From Chryseobacterium sp. Leaf394 (lineage in GTDB: Bacteria; Bacteroidota; Bacteroidia; Flavobacteriales; Weeksellaceae): 64,000 bases of DNA. Position numbers and translations under genes: made by a program. The stretch spans positions 1,397,502 to 1,461,501 of the forward strand of contig NZ_LMQH01000011.1 of the NCBI RefSeq assembly GCF_001424105.1. The letters are read 5' to 3'. Under the pieces are notes generated by a model. The model saw only the letters and a program-made list of their open reading frames with translations, was not told where the DNA came from and searched no databases. Below, piece after piece: positions 1 to 8,308 of the stretch (the stretch's first letter is position 1; each line of letters begins with the position of its first letter).

Positions 1-368
1 ATTACGATGCTTTTTTTATGTTCTAAATTCAATTTTTTTCAATTGCAAACCATCTCAATTTTCCACCTGCTATGAGATTGTGAATTTCTTATTCCTAAAC
101 AGGAATATATTCGTGTATCACTAAATTTAAAGCACCAGATAAGAACACTTCAAGGCGTGAATTATGATGAAATAAGGGATAAGAGTGTAGAATAAAAAAA
201 ATAAAGTCTTCAGGGACTGATTTAACTGGAATATTAGGTGAGCCAGATACTTGTGTTAAAGGTTTAATCAACCTGCAGCACTCAACTTTCAAATACATTA
301 TTGCAATTGAAAATTGAGTGTTAAAAAAACTGTAAGTTTTATTTCTGTAAAATTTCCCTCTAAAACAA
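1..368. other. Non-coding AT-rich stretch at window edge
   Basis: No convincing gene is visible here. A minus-strand frame at 95-298 has no recognisable motif and an unnatural composition, and I do not accept it as a gene. No clear terminator or promoter could be assigned. A gene may lie beyond the left edge. Confidence 0.5.
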
Positions 369-728
369 TCAGTTAATCTGATAATTTTCTATATAAACCC
401 GTATTACAAAGTGAACGTAGTCCTCATCAGCTTCTTTCTGTCTGATGAGTTTATTTTTGTACTGGTACGAGTTTAGAATTTCCATTAGATTTTTGTACTT
501 CTCCAAATCTTCACCTTTCAGCTTAACACGGCTGTTTCCCTCACGGGTTTTTATAAGCTGATCATCTAACGTACGCACTTTTAGAATAGAATCACACAAA
601 ATGGGATTCCGGCTCATAATTCCTTTGTATCTGTCTATAATATTTATTTTGAAGGTATCAAATGTGATGGTATTATAATAGATATTTGAGGTCTCAGACT
701 TTGTATTGAGTACTAATTTATAATTCAT
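369..728 (-). CDS. Hypothetical protein, 119 aa
   Basis: I do not recognise this protein. It is strongly charged, rich in Lys, Glu, Asn and Ile, and has neither a signal peptide nor a membrane segment, so it is probably cytoplasmic. The composition (a regular mix of charged and hydrophobic residues and an orderly K/E-rich stretch near residues 60-105) looks like a real folded protein rather than a shadow frame. It stands alone, with 845 bp of non-coding DNA upstream and the window edge downstream, so context gives no hint of function. The start is the first ATG of the frame. Confidence 0.5.
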   Translation of the reverse strand: MNYKLVLNTKSETSNIYYNTITFDTFKINIIDRYKGIMSRNPILCDSILKVRTLDDQLIKTREGNSRVKLKGEDLEKYKNLMEILNSYQYKNKLIRQKEADEDYVHFVIRVYIENYQIN

Positions 729-1573
729 GGCAGTAAATACTAAAGTTCCCTCCTAATATAAACTAAGGGGGATTTTGAAAAAATATATTTTAATAATGGT
801 GTAGAATAGACACTTTGTTACAGATCAGCAATTATTGTGCCCGAAAGCTAATATTTACATGAGTTTTTTCATCACTGTCTTCTACGAATTGCAGTGATTT
901 TCTGACATACAACTTTTCATTCATGATTACTAATCTTTATAGGTGTGTAGCTATTTTTTTGTAAAAATACCTAAATAAATTAATATATGCATAATAATCG
1001 TTTTGTTTGGTGGCACTGTTCCTCTTTTTATATACTGAAACAATTTTTTTGACAGGTAAACTGGCAATTAGATGAACAAAAGGTAACCGCTATTCAGCAT
1101 CTCACTGTATTTTCAGCCGTATCAACTCCCGACCCAATATTAGAAAGAATCAATTTCTTAAAATTTAAAAGACGACAGCGATCTGCAGAATAAAAAAGAT
1201 ATGAGAAATAGGTTGATCATTTTATTTAAAAGCTAAGCATCGTTAAATCTTTCCTCAAAGCCAATTATGTAATTTTAATTCAATTTATTTTATAATAATT
1301 TAAAAAATATTTTAATTAGAAAAAACCTGGAGTTTTGATACTTTGGTTTTCAGTTCGTTAAAGTTTAAAATGTAGTATATTTTCTCTGAATTCCGCCTGA
1401 TTTTAGACATCAAAGCCTTTTGCTACTGCTAAAACGGTACGCAAATTGAAAGGAACATGGCACATATGTAAACTGTACCGGTTGGTACTTCCTAGAAAAA
1501 TTCAAGCGGAGACTCTTGTATGGTCTTCTGAATTTTCCGATTAGTTTTATTCAATAAATAATTTAAATATAGT
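729..1573. other. Long intergenic region (845 bp) upstream of ompA-like gene
   Basis: No gene with a start codon is visible. It contains a 14-bp inverted repeat GTACC-GGTT-GGTAC at 1475-1488. A possible promoter for the porin gene has TTG at 1516-1518 and TAGTTTTA at 1542-1549, spaced by 23 bp. A 47-codon stop-free frame without a start codon (1053-1193, plus) has protein-like composition and could be a gene remnant. Confidence 0.45.
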
Positions 1574-3031
1574 ATGAAATCAAAATTAGCAATTTTATCG
1601 CTGGCAATGGCGATACCTGCCACTCTGTGCGCACAGGAAAACATGTCTCAGGATTCTTTGTCAGAATATCCAAACACTTTCAGTTCAGGATCTTCCAATG
1701 TTTCGCCTTTCACACAATCTTCTAAAAGATTCAACGACTGGTCAATTTCTGCCGGTGCAGGTGTTCCGTTAATGCAATCTGCAGATTTAACTTCAATTAA
1801 AAACGGAAACGGTAAAAATCTTTTTGGATATTCAGCTTATGTGAGTATTAACAAAGCAATTACGCATGCATTCGGAATTAATCTTCAGTACGACAGGGGG
1901 GAGACTCGTCAGGGTTTTTTCAATACTAAAGATGCCGCTCCTGCAAATGCTTCTTCAACTATGCAGGTTGGTGCAAGAACACAATACGATGCACTTTCAA
2001 TTTTAGGGGACATCAACCTTTCAAATCTAATGAGAAGAGTTGATAACAAATCGCCGTACAGATGGGCTTTACATGCTTATGGAGGTGTAGGATCTCTGGC
2101 ATACCGTGCATATCAGAAAGATGAGAACGGACAGAGATTAATGACTGAAATTAAACCATTTAAATTAAATTCCTTCTTCGGACAGGCGGGTGCCGGTCTT
2201 AAATATAAACTGAATAACAGACTTGATCTGGAAGGAAGAGTAATGTATGTCGTTACTACTGATGACCAGTTTGACGGTGGAGGAGAACCATACAGCGCAA
2301 TCAACAAAAGAGAAGATCAGGTTTCTGATAATTTCTTCAATGCAACACTGGGTCTTACGCTTAACTTAGGAAAGCATGATTCACATTTAATGTGGCATGA
2401 CCCAATGCAGGAAATCTACTACAAACTTGATGTACTGGCAGAAAAAAATCAGGATATTACGGTTTGCCAAAAAGGAGATATGGATGGTGACGGCGTTTGC
2501 GATGACTGGGACAGACAGCTTGATACTCCTGCAGGAGCGAGAGTTGACGGTGCCGGCGTAGCATTGGATGTGGATCTTGATGGTGTTATTGACCTTTACG
2601 ACAAATGTGTAACTGTTCCGGGACCAGTAGAAAATAACGGCTGTCCAACTGAAGAACAGGGACAGGGAACAGTAACTGAAAACGAAACAAAACTTGACGG
2701 AATTGAATTTGATCTGAATTCAGACAGAATCTTACCTTCAAATACACCTATTCTGAATAATGCTGTAAGCTACATCAATTCTTCTGAAGGTGGTTTCACA
2801 GTAGTTGGAGCTACAGATACAAGAGGTTCTGAAGCTTACAACAAAAATCTTTCTGAAAAAAGAGCAGGAAACGTAAAATCTTATCTGATTAAAAACGGCG
2901 TACAGTCTTCAAAGCTTGAATCTGTAGGAAACGGAAAAACAGACCTGAAATATCCGGAATGTGATCCCGCTTCAAAATGTCCTGAATGGAAAAACAGAGC
3001 AAATAGAAGAGTGTATTTTAAAGCAAAATAA
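1574..3031 (+). CDS. OmpA-family outer-membrane protein with thrombospondin type 3 repeats
   Basis: This is a 485-residue outer-membrane protein that should tie the outer membrane to peptidoglycan. Residues 1-20 are a signal peptide ending in ATLCA before QEN. Residues about 50-265 look like an 8-stranded beta-barrel, with alternating hydrophobic stretches. Residues about 300-355 hold two acidic calcium-binding repeats of thrombospondin type 3 (GDMDGDGVCDDWD near 302, DVDLDGVIDLYD near 331) with paired cysteines. Residues about 374-485 are an OmpA-like peptidoglycan-binding domain, with FDLNSD, the GATDTRGSEAYN segment and the terminal NRRVYFK. It is a single gene with a strong terminator 25 bp downstream. 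The 845-bp upstream region suggests complex regulation. The family call is firm; the specific role is unknown. Confidence 0.9.
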   Translation: MKSKLAILSLAMAIPATLCAQENMSQDSLSEYPNTFSSGSSNVSPFTQSSKRFNDWSISAGAGVPLMQSADLTSIKNGNGKNLFGYSAYVSINKAITHAFGINLQYDRGETRQGFFNTKDAAPANASSTMQVGARTQYDALSILGDINLSNLMRRVDNKSPYRWALHAYGGVGSLAYRAYQKDENGQRLMTEIKPFKLNSFFGQAGAGLKYKLNNRLDLEGRVMYVVTTDDQFDGGGEPYSAINKREDQVSDNFFNATLGLTLNLGKHDSHLMWHDPMQEIYYKLDVLAEKNQDITVCQKGDMDGDGVCDDWDRQLDTPAGARVDGAGVALDVDLDGVIDLYDKCVTVPGPVENNGCPTEEQGQGTVTENETKLDGIEFDLNSDRILPSNTPILNNAVSYINSSEGGFTVVGATDTRGSEAYNKNLSEKRAGNVKSYLIKNGVQSSKLESVGNGKTDLKYPECDPASKCPEWKNRANRRVYFKAK

Positions 3032-3055
3032 ATATTGTTAACTTCTAATTTCTTG

Positions 3056-3085
3056 AGCTGTCACAGTTTGTGGCAGCTTTTTTTG
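3056..3085 (+). terminator. Rho-independent terminator of the OmpA-family gene
   Basis: A 9-bp stem (AGCTGTCAC pairing with GTGGCAGCT, one G-U pair) has a 5-base loop and is followed by a run of seven T. Confidence 0.85.
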
Positions 3086-3164
3086 TCTAAATGTGTTGAT
3101 TCGTTTTTGCATATCAATCTATCAGGAGAAAATTATACAGTATAATGGCGACAGTTTTAAATAC

Positions 3165-3229
3165 TAAAACACTCCAAAATCACAATGATTCGGAGTGCCT
3201 TCAGCTAAAGTCTGAACTCTAGTTTTTAG
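3165..3229 (-). ncRNA. Candidate small RNA (about 65 nt) under a Crp/Fnr-type promoter
   Basis: No minus-strand gene lies between 3031 and 3230, yet a full promoter points into this space: an operator at 3266-3279 and a perfect -7 box TATTTTTG at 3242-3235. Transcription would start near 3229. About 30 bases later comes a composite hairpin: CACTCC pairs with GGAGTG (3197-3170), with an inner AATCA/TGATT stem, followed by TTTT. Promoter plus terminator with no reading frame between them is the signature of a small RNA. The T-run is short and no family is recognised, so this is a candidate only. Confidence 0.3.
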
Positions 3230-3234
3230 TTAAT

Positions 3235-3279
3235 CAAAAATAGAAAATTGCAAGAATTTAAACCTATGATTACAGTCAT
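3235..3279 (-). promoter_or_regulatory. Crp/Fnr-type operator plus -7 box (site A)
   Basis: On the minus strand, the operator ATGACTGTAATCAT (3279-3266) lies 23 bp upstream of TATTTTTG (3242-3235), a perfect match to TAnnTTTG. No coding gene lies downstream in this direction; the candidate small RNA does. Confidence 0.45.
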
Positions 3280-3305
3280 CGCACTACAAGATTCACATTC
3301 ACTAA

Positions 3306-3614
3306 TTACCTGTCATAAACGTCAGATATAACGCCAGTACCGATTACTCCTGAATTATCCGAAATTTCGAAATCCATTCCAGTATACAATTTACTCAGAA
3401 AAGATTCAGCATTTATTAAAGTTATCTCCACAGTAACAGAGTCGCCTGGGAAAATCAGCTCTGGTTCCTCAAAATTATGACTTCCGAGGTATGCCTGAAG
3501 CTCAAAAGGAAATTGAAATGAAGTGCGGAATCCCGTAGAAAATGGGTTTACAACTCCACCATTCTCGGTTAAACTATAATGAATAAGGGCTGTAAAGTGC
3601 GAAGTTTTTTTCAT
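3306..3614 (-). CDS. Stand-alone EF-Tu domain III-like protein
   Basis: The 102-residue protein aligns by eye along its whole length with the C-terminal beta-barrel (domain III) of elongation factor Tu. KKTSHFTALIHYSLTENGG matches the EF-Tu segment KFEAEVYVLSKEEGG. NPFSTGFRTSFQF matches TPFFNGYRPQFYF. LIFPGDSVTVEITLI matches MVMPGDNVTMTVELI, and GVIGTGVISDV matches RTVGAGVVTKI. The GTPase domain and domain II are absent. In EF-Tu this barrel contacts tRNA and EF-Ts; what the isolated domain does is unknown. I chose the internal ATG (MKKTSHF) over the first ATG at 3659. A TTG-N19-TACATTTG promoter ends at 3621, which puts the transcript start right at this codon and makes the mRNA nearly leaderless. 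Confidence 0.75.
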   Translation of the reverse strand: MKKTSHFTALIHYSLTENGGVVNPFSTGFRTSFQFPFELQAYLGSHNFEEPELIFPGDSVTVEITLINAESFLSKLYTGMDFEISDNSGVIGTGVISDVYDR

Positions 3615-3620
3615 ATAAAG

Positions 3621-3650
3621 CAAATGTAGAAAAATATGATCAGTACCCAA
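3621..3650 (-). promoter_or_regulatory. Bacteroidota promoter of the EF-Tu domain III-like gene
   Basis: On the minus strand, TTG is followed after 19 bp by TACATTTG (3628-3621), matching TTG-N19-TAnnTTTG. The expected start point, a few bases later, coincides with the ATG at 3614. Confidence 0.6.
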
Positions 3651-3803
3651 AATTCTCATCTGTATGTCTGCATTCAGATGAGAAAAAATGATTAAGATCT
3701 TATCTTTGATACATTCACTGCTAATCTTTAAAAATCACATTGCCCGGTAATTGTGTAATGGTACAGCTGTTGCAGGTAAGATTAAATACCAATCAAAAAT
3801 ATT

Positions 3804-4247
3804 ATGACAAATCAAGAAACTGTTTCAGTATTGAATGATCTGCTGAACATCACGATGGATCGCATCAAAGGATTCAACAAAGTAGAAGAAAAAGTTTGGG
3901 ATACCCATTCTCACCTGAAAAATGACTACGAAGAAATGGTGGCAGAATCTGAACAGATGAAAACCGATCTCATCAACTGTATTACTGAGCATGGCGGAGA
4001 ATACGATGATTCGCCAACCGTAAGCGGAACTGTCCACAGAGCGTGGATCGACGTCAAAAATGCCTTCACACCTAATCATGCAGAATCTACCCTTGAAAAT
4101 GTAGTTTTTGGAGAAAAATCTGCAATTGCCGCTTATCAGGAGGCTTTGCAAGGTGATAAATTATCTCCGGAAAGCATTTTGCTTGTTCAGGATCAACATC
4201 AGAAGCTGCAAAATTCTTTTGTGAAATTTCAAAGTCTTGAAAATTAG
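3804..4247 (+). CDS. PA2169/DUF2383 family four-helix-bundle protein (copy 1)
   Basis: This is a 147-residue all-helical, acidic protein of the PA2169 (DUF2383) family, a ferritin-like four-helix bundle of unknown biochemical role that is often found with stress genes. It begins with the family pattern SVLNDLLNITMDRIKGFNK and has the central motif GTVHRAWIDVKNAF near residues 75-88, with GEKSAIAAY near 102. There is no signal peptide. It is one of three paralogues in this window (the others start at 37209 minus and 37562 plus). It appears to be a single gene. An upstream TATCTTTG at 3701-3708 could be a -7 box, leaving a leader of about 95 bases. The family call is firm; function is unknown. 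Confidence 0.85.
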   Translation: MTNQETVSVLNDLLNITMDRIKGFNKVEEKVWDTHSHLKNDYEEMVAESEQMKTDLINCITEHGGEYDDSPTVSGTVHRAWIDVKNAFTPNHAESTLENVVFGEKSAIAAYQEALQGDKLSPESILLVQDQHQKLQNSFVKFQSLEN

Positions 4248-4283
4248 GTAAAACAGAATTTGCTGATAAAAAATTTTCATCCT

Positions 4284-4312
4284 TAATCCTGGTTGCTTGG
4301 CGGTCAGGATTA
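4284..4312 (+). terminator. Possible terminator after the first PA2169 gene
   Basis: A perfect 8-bp stem, TAATCCTG/CAGGATTA, has a 13-base loop about 37 bp after the stop codon. The T-tract is weak, so this is tentative. Confidence 0.4.
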
Positions 4313-4533
4313 TTAATTAAGATGATATCATTCTAAAAGTTGATTTTAAAAATTAAAAAAATAATTTAATTTTATATATGATTTGATCAGTCTCAGATTA
4401 AATCCTTTTTGTTTAATTTAAATTACAATCAGAATTTTCCTGTTTTAAGAAGATATAATTTATCAGACAGAATAGTTTTACTAATTTTAATAATGAAAAA
4501 TGTTCAGTCTAAAATTAAATTTAATTTTAAATA

Positions 4534-5211
4534 ATGCCAATAAATCAATTACCTCCGGACGGAGGAATGCTATACGCAGAAACCGATATGTCTCAACTTT
4601 TTCCTGAGCCCTTAAATGCTGTCACCGCAGTGTTTTTTTTAATTTTGGCAATTTTCTGGACCGTTAAAATTAAGGATAATTTTAAAGCGTATCCCTTTTT
4701 GACCTACTGCCTGATTTTATTATACATCGGTGCCGTAGGGGGAACTGTTTACCACTCATTCAGACAGTGGCCGGTATTTATTATAATGGACTGGCTGCCA
4801 ATCATGTTGCTGTGTCTGTCTGCCGGATTTTATTTTATAGCAAAAAGTACGAGATGGTACTATGCTGTTTTAATGCTACTTGGATATGTGTTCCTTGTGT
4901 TTGCTTTAAGAAACTGGATTCTGATTGATAATACGTCCCTTTTCATCAATCTCAATTATGCGATGATGGCCTCTTTCGTGCTTTTTTCAGTGCTGAAATA
5001 TTTGATGTTTACCCAATGGAAAGCTGGGAAATGGGTAGGTTTTGCTCTGTTGTCGTTCGGCCTTGCACTTACTTTTCGTGTAGCCGATAAATGGAATCTT
5101 TTCAGTTTCGGTACTCACTTTTTATGGCACACTTTCGGAGCAATTGCGACATTTTGTATGTTCAATTATATTAATCTTACATTAAAAAAAACAGTAAAGT
5201 CTGATAATTGA
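4534..5211 (+). CDS. Ceramidase-like CREST-superfamily 7-TM protein
   Basis: This is a 225-residue integral membrane protein with about seven hydrophobic helices. It resembles bacterial proteins with an alkaline-ceramidase domain (CREST superfamily, predicted zinc-dependent membrane hydrolases). Visible marks are PEPLNAVTAVFF near residues 24-35, GTVYH with H74 in helix 2, D86 in MDWLP, and the paired histidines H195 and H199 in GTHFLWHTFG of the last helix. These supply the H, D and HxxxH metal ligands of the family. The serine normally four residues before the first histidine appears to be glycine (G70). Substrate is unknown; sphingolipids are plausible because many Bacteroidota make them. 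It appears to be a single gene with 286 bp of AT-rich upstream DNA. Confidence 0.7.
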   Translation: MPINQLPPDGGMLYAETDMSQLFPEPLNAVTAVFFLILAIFWTVKIKDNFKAYPFLTYCLILLYIGAVGGTVYHSFRQWPVFIIMDWLPIMLLCLSAGFYFIAKSTRWYYAVLMLLGYVFLVFALRNWILIDNTSLFINLNYAMMASFVLFSVLKYLMFTQWKAGKWVGFALLSFGLALTFRVADKWNLFSFGTHFLWHTFGAIATFCMFNYINLTLKKTVKSDN

Positions 5212-5292
5212 AAAATATTCAGACTTTTGTTCCTGTTGTTTTATCAATTATTTTCTTCTTCTGAGGCGTTTGATTTGCTAAACTGATTACTT

Positions 5293-5496
5293 TTAAATAA
5301 TATTATTCTCTTTCAAAAGTGCTCCCAGCTGAAACAGAGTAGTTGCATTGTATTGTTTTCGGATGATGCGCAGTCTTTTTTCAATCATGCTTTCGCTGAT
5401 TTTTACAGAATCATTTTTCTTCATCAAATCTGAAATTTCAAGTATTTTAAATCCCTTCGCAAGGTAATTTACTATAAGCCGGTCTCTTTTTTCCAT
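5293..5496 (-). CDS. Small LuxR/NarL-type helix-turn-helix protein
   Basis: The 67-residue protein is little more than a DNA-binding helix-turn-helix of LuxR/NarL type: an initial KRDRLIVNYLAKGFKILEI segment, then the recognition-like region SESMIEKRLRIIRKQYNATT and a closing FQLGALLKEN helix, as in the C-terminal domain of NarL-type response regulators. A few extra residues (KKNDSVK) sit between the helices. There is no receiver or sensor domain, so it is either a minimal regulator or a partner for a receiver-only protein. It is a single gene on the minus strand. The domain call is by pattern only. Confidence 0.6.
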   Translation of the reverse strand: MEKRDRLIVNYLAKGFKILEISDLMKKNDSVKISESMIEKRLRIIRKQYNATTLFQLGALLKENNII

Positions 5497-5597
5497 TTTG
5501 TAAAACTACGGTAATTAAACATATATACCTTGATGAGTCAACAATTTAACGTTTGTTGAAATACTGTTACACAGTTAACCATAATAGGTCTTAAAGA

Positions 5598-6083
5598 TTA
5601 TCCCAATCTATCCTTCCAATCCTGCTTCATCTCAGCGTACTCAGGATTTTCTTCAGCCTCTTTCCATTTTTTATAGAAAATTTCTGCTGATTTTGCTTTT
5701 TCGGGATCACCGGTTCCCCGCTTCAATGGCTCGTAGTCATTATCCTGATCGTATTTTTTTCCACCTTTATAATTGAAATACCTGCGGGCTCTGGTAAATC
5801 CCATCTGGAGATATTTTCTCGCCATGTCGGCTCCTACAAAATCTTTTTTCTGCAGATACTCAAGAAATAGTGAATAGATCTTTTCAGAGCTTTCTACAGC
5901 AATTTCTTCATTTTTAAAACGCCAGTATTTTCCGATCTCAGTTTTGTAAGGTTCACAAATTAAAACGCCTTGTTCGCCTTTTCCTACCCGATATAATTCA
6001 GGATGCTTCCGGTAATCGATATCACGTTTCCATGCATAATCTTTTTCATTGAAATTAAGATAACTGGGTTTCTGCTTTTTCAT
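5598..6083 (-). CDS. DUF4385 family protein
   Basis: This 161-residue soluble basic protein belongs to DUF4385, a family of unknown function found in many bacteria and some phages. Recognisable segments are YRKHPELYRVGKGEQGVL near residue 25, EPYKTEIGKYWRFK near 44, FVGADMARKYLQMGFTRA near 77 and the Tyr/Lys-rich RRYFNYKGGKKYD near 96. No catalytic motif is evident and there is no signal peptide. It is transcribed divergently from the LOV kinase, with 153 bp between the two starts. Confidence 0.8.
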   Translation of the reverse strand: MKKQKPSYLNFNEKDYAWKRDIDYRKHPELYRVGKGEQGVLICEPYKTEIGKYWRFKNEEIAVESSEKIYSLFLEYLQKKDFVGADMARKYLQMGFTRARRYFNYKGGKKYDQDNDYEPLKRGTGDPEKAKSAEIFYKKWKEAEENPEYAEMKQDWKDRLG

Positions 6084-6236
6084 ACTGTAAAGTCAGCAAA
6101 GCAGATGCCTAAGAAGTTTGGAATATGTTTAAATCCTTCCATTAAAATTCTTAAAATTTTAAATCAAAAATATTTTGCAATCACCTTTAGGCATAAAAAT
6201 GGTTTCCTGTAATCTGCACCTCAAAATCATTTACAA

Positions 6237-7748
6237 TTGAATCATTCAGAAAATTATAACAGCCTGAAACTGTATCAGCAGGCACTAGACTCCTCAAACT
6301 CCGGAATTATTATTACCGACAACAGTATTGAGGATAATCCAATCATTTACTGTAATAAAGCCTTCGAAAAAATATCCGGATATTCCAGAAAGGAAATCAT
6401 AGGACACAACTGTCGTTTTCTACAGATGAATGACAGACATCAGAAGGCCCGGCAGCAGATCAAATCATCAATTATTAAAGAAGAAGAAAGCAGGGTAGTG
6501 ATCCGGAATTACAGAAAAAACGGAGATCTCTTCTGGAACGAACTGTTTATTTCACCTGTAAAGGACGATAATGGAAAAACGACCCATTTTATTGGTGTGC
6601 AGAACGACATTACGCCTCAGAAAGAAGCTGAACACGAACTCAGAGAAGAGAAAGCCAACGTGGAAAAGAAGGTCATCGAGCGAACAAAAAAACTGAAAGA
6701 AGAAGAGATGTTTCTCTCCAGTATTATCCAGACAGTACGCGAAAGTTTACTTGTGCTGGACGAGAATTTTCATGTGTTGAGTGCCAACAATCATTTCCTG
6801 AAAACTTTTAAAGTTTCTTCTGAAGAAACTATCGGCAAATTGCTTTACGAGCTGGGAAACCACCAGTGGGATATCGAACTGCTGAAGGATCTTTTAATTA
6901 AAATTCTTCCTACCAGCAACCCTGTTATCAACTTTGAAGTGGAACATGATTTTCCGTATATAGGAAAAAAGGTGATGATTCTGAATGCCTACAGAATAGA
7001 GTTTGAAGGTCAGTACAAAGACAGAATTCTTCTGGCAATAGAAGATGCTTCTGAGCGCCGCGAGATAGAGAAAAGGAAAGATGATTTTCTGTCTATAGCC
7101 AGTCATGAGCTGAAAACACCGTTGACAACCATCAAAGGTTTGGTTCAGATATTACAGAGATTCTCCGGAGAAGGCCTCAGCGAAAGATATTCAGAAACGT
7201 TAAATAAAGTTGCCGTACACGTAGACAGGTTAAACAATCTGATTACTGATCTTCTTGATACTTCCAAAATACAGTCAGGAAACATCGAATCTCACATGGA
7301 ATCCTGCGATATTTCAGATCTGGTGAGCAACTGCGTGGAGAGTTTTCAGATAGGAGAGGAGGGGCACAAGATCATTTTAAGTGGAGACGATGAGATTATT
7401 GTCAACATCGACGAATCCCAAATCACGCAGGTCGTGAACAATATTATTGCCAATGCCGTGAAATATTCTCCAAAGTCTAAATCAATTTACATCAACATTT
7501 CAAAAGTCGCAAATTTCGTAAAGGTTTCCGTGAAAGATGAAGGTTTGGGTATCAGTCACAATGATAAGTCAAGAATATTTGAACGTTTTTACAGAGCAGA
7601 CAGTACACAGAAACAGTATCCTGGAATGGGTATCGGTCTGTACGTCAGCCAGAAAATTATAGATAATCACAAAGGAACAATATGGGTGGAATCTGAACTC
7701 GGACACGGTTCTACATTTCATTTTACCCTACCTCTAAAAAACAGTTAG
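6237..7748 (+). CDS. LOV-domain (blue-light) sensor histidine kinase
   Basis: The 503-residue cytoplasmic kinase begins with a LOV-type PAS domain (residues about 10-125). The signature GHNCRFLQ carries Cys59, the residue that forms the flavin-cysteinyl adduct on blue-light absorption; a PAC segment ends with NDITPQKEAE. A coiled coil (about 128-160) and a second PAS-like domain (about 165-275) follow. HisKA carries His290 in SHELKTP, then comes HATPase_c with NNIIANAVKY, DEGLGIS and GMGIGLY. There is no membrane segment. The start is TTG: the frame is closed upstream by TAA at 6210-6212 and there is no ATG before residue 64. The stop is 3 bp from the next gene, a receiver that should be its phosphorylation target. 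Confidence 0.9.
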   Translation: MNHSENYNSLKLYQQALDSSNSGIIITDNSIEDNPIIYCNKAFEKISGYSRKEIIGHNCRFLQMNDRHQKARQQIKSSIIKEEESRVVIRNYRKNGDLFWNELFISPVKDDNGKTTHFIGVQNDITPQKEAEHELREEKANVEKKVIERTKKLKEEEMFLSSIIQTVRESLLVLDENFHVLSANNHFLKTFKVSSEETIGKLLYELGNHQWDIELLKDLLIKILPTSNPVINFEVEHDFPYIGKKVMILNAYRIEFEGQYKDRILLAIEDASERREIEKRKDDFLSIASHELKTPLTTIKGLVQILQRFSGEGLSERYSETLNKVAVHVDRLNNLITDLLDTSKIQSGNIESHMESCDISDLVSNCVESFQIGEEGHKIILSGDDEIIVNIDESQITQVVNNIIANAVKYSPKSKSIYINISKVANFVKVSVKDEGLGISHNDKSRIFERFYRADSTQKQYPGMGIGLYVSQKIIDNHKGTIWVESELGHGSTFHFTLPLKNS

Positions 7749-7751
7749 AAA

Positions 7752-8123
7752 ATGGAAAGAGAAAACATGAAGATAATGATCTGTGACGATGATCAGGGAA
7801 TTTTAGATGTATTGGAAATGTTACTTGAACCGGAAGGATTTGAGGTTTCAAAAGAAATTGACAGCACATTACTTTTTGACAGAATAAAAACAGAAAAGCC
7901 GGATCTGCTACTTCTAGATCTATGGATGCCCGTGCTTTCCGGCTATGATTTAATTAAAAAAATACGGAAAGACCGTGAAGTTAAAAATCTTCCGGTAATC
8001 GTTCTTTCTGCCAGCAGAAACGAGAAAGACATCGCTTTGGAAACCGGTGCAAATCATTTTATGGCAAAACCTTTTGATATAGAAGAAATTATTTTGTTAG
8101 TAAACGAATCGCTCGGCAGATAG
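7752..8123 (+). CDS. Receiver-only response regulator paired with LOV kinase
   Basis: The protein is a 123-residue single CheY-like receiver domain with no output domain. The acidic pocket (CDDD near 11-14), the phosphoacceptor Asp56 in LLLLDLWMP, the Ser of VLSAS and the conserved Lys in MAKPFD are all present. It lies 3 bp after the LOV kinase and is surely co-transcribed with it. An alternative start is Met6 (MKIMICDDD). With no effector domain, the signal must pass by protein contact, for example to a phosphorelay or an anti-sigma partner. Confidence 0.88.
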   Translation: MERENMKIMICDDDQGILDVLEMLLEPEGFEVSKEIDSTLLFDRIKTEKPDLLLLDLWMPVLSGYDLIKKIRKDREVKNLPVIVLSASRNEKDIALETGANHFMAKPFDIEEIILLVNESLGR

Positions 8124-8148
8124 CTGATTCAAAAAATATTCAAATCAA

Positions 8149-8180
8149 AATCTCTCTGTACTTTACAGGGAGATTTTTTT
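8149..8180 (+). terminator. Terminator of the LOV kinase-receiver operon
   Basis: A 12-bp stem (AATCTCTCTGTA with TACAGGGAGATT, one G-U) has a 3-base loop and a following T-run. Confidence 0.9.
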
Positions 8181-8246
8181 GTAGAATCTGCATCGAAAAA
8201 GTTCTACTTAAAGTATGTGAGTACTTGAAGCTGAGTAGAAAACAAA

Positions 8247-8282
8247 AAAACTCCTGACAAAAATTGATTTGTCAGGAGTTTT
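8247..8282. terminator. Bidirectional terminator between convergent genes
   Basis: A perfect 15-bp stem (AAAACTCCTGACAAA and its complement) around a 6-base loop carries an A-run on one side and a T-run on the other. It sits between the plus-strand receiver and the minus-strand AsmA-like gene and can serve both. Confidence 0.9.
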
Positions 8283-8308
8283 AAAAATGATTTTTTTGAA
8301 GTTCAGAT

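Noticed and set aside
95..298. Minus-strand frame of 67 codons
   Set aside because: No motif, unlikely composition, no promoter or terminator; probably random in AT-rich DNA.
3825..4151. Minus-strand frame opposite the first PA2169 gene
   Set aside because: It is entirely a shadow of the recognised plus-strand gene.
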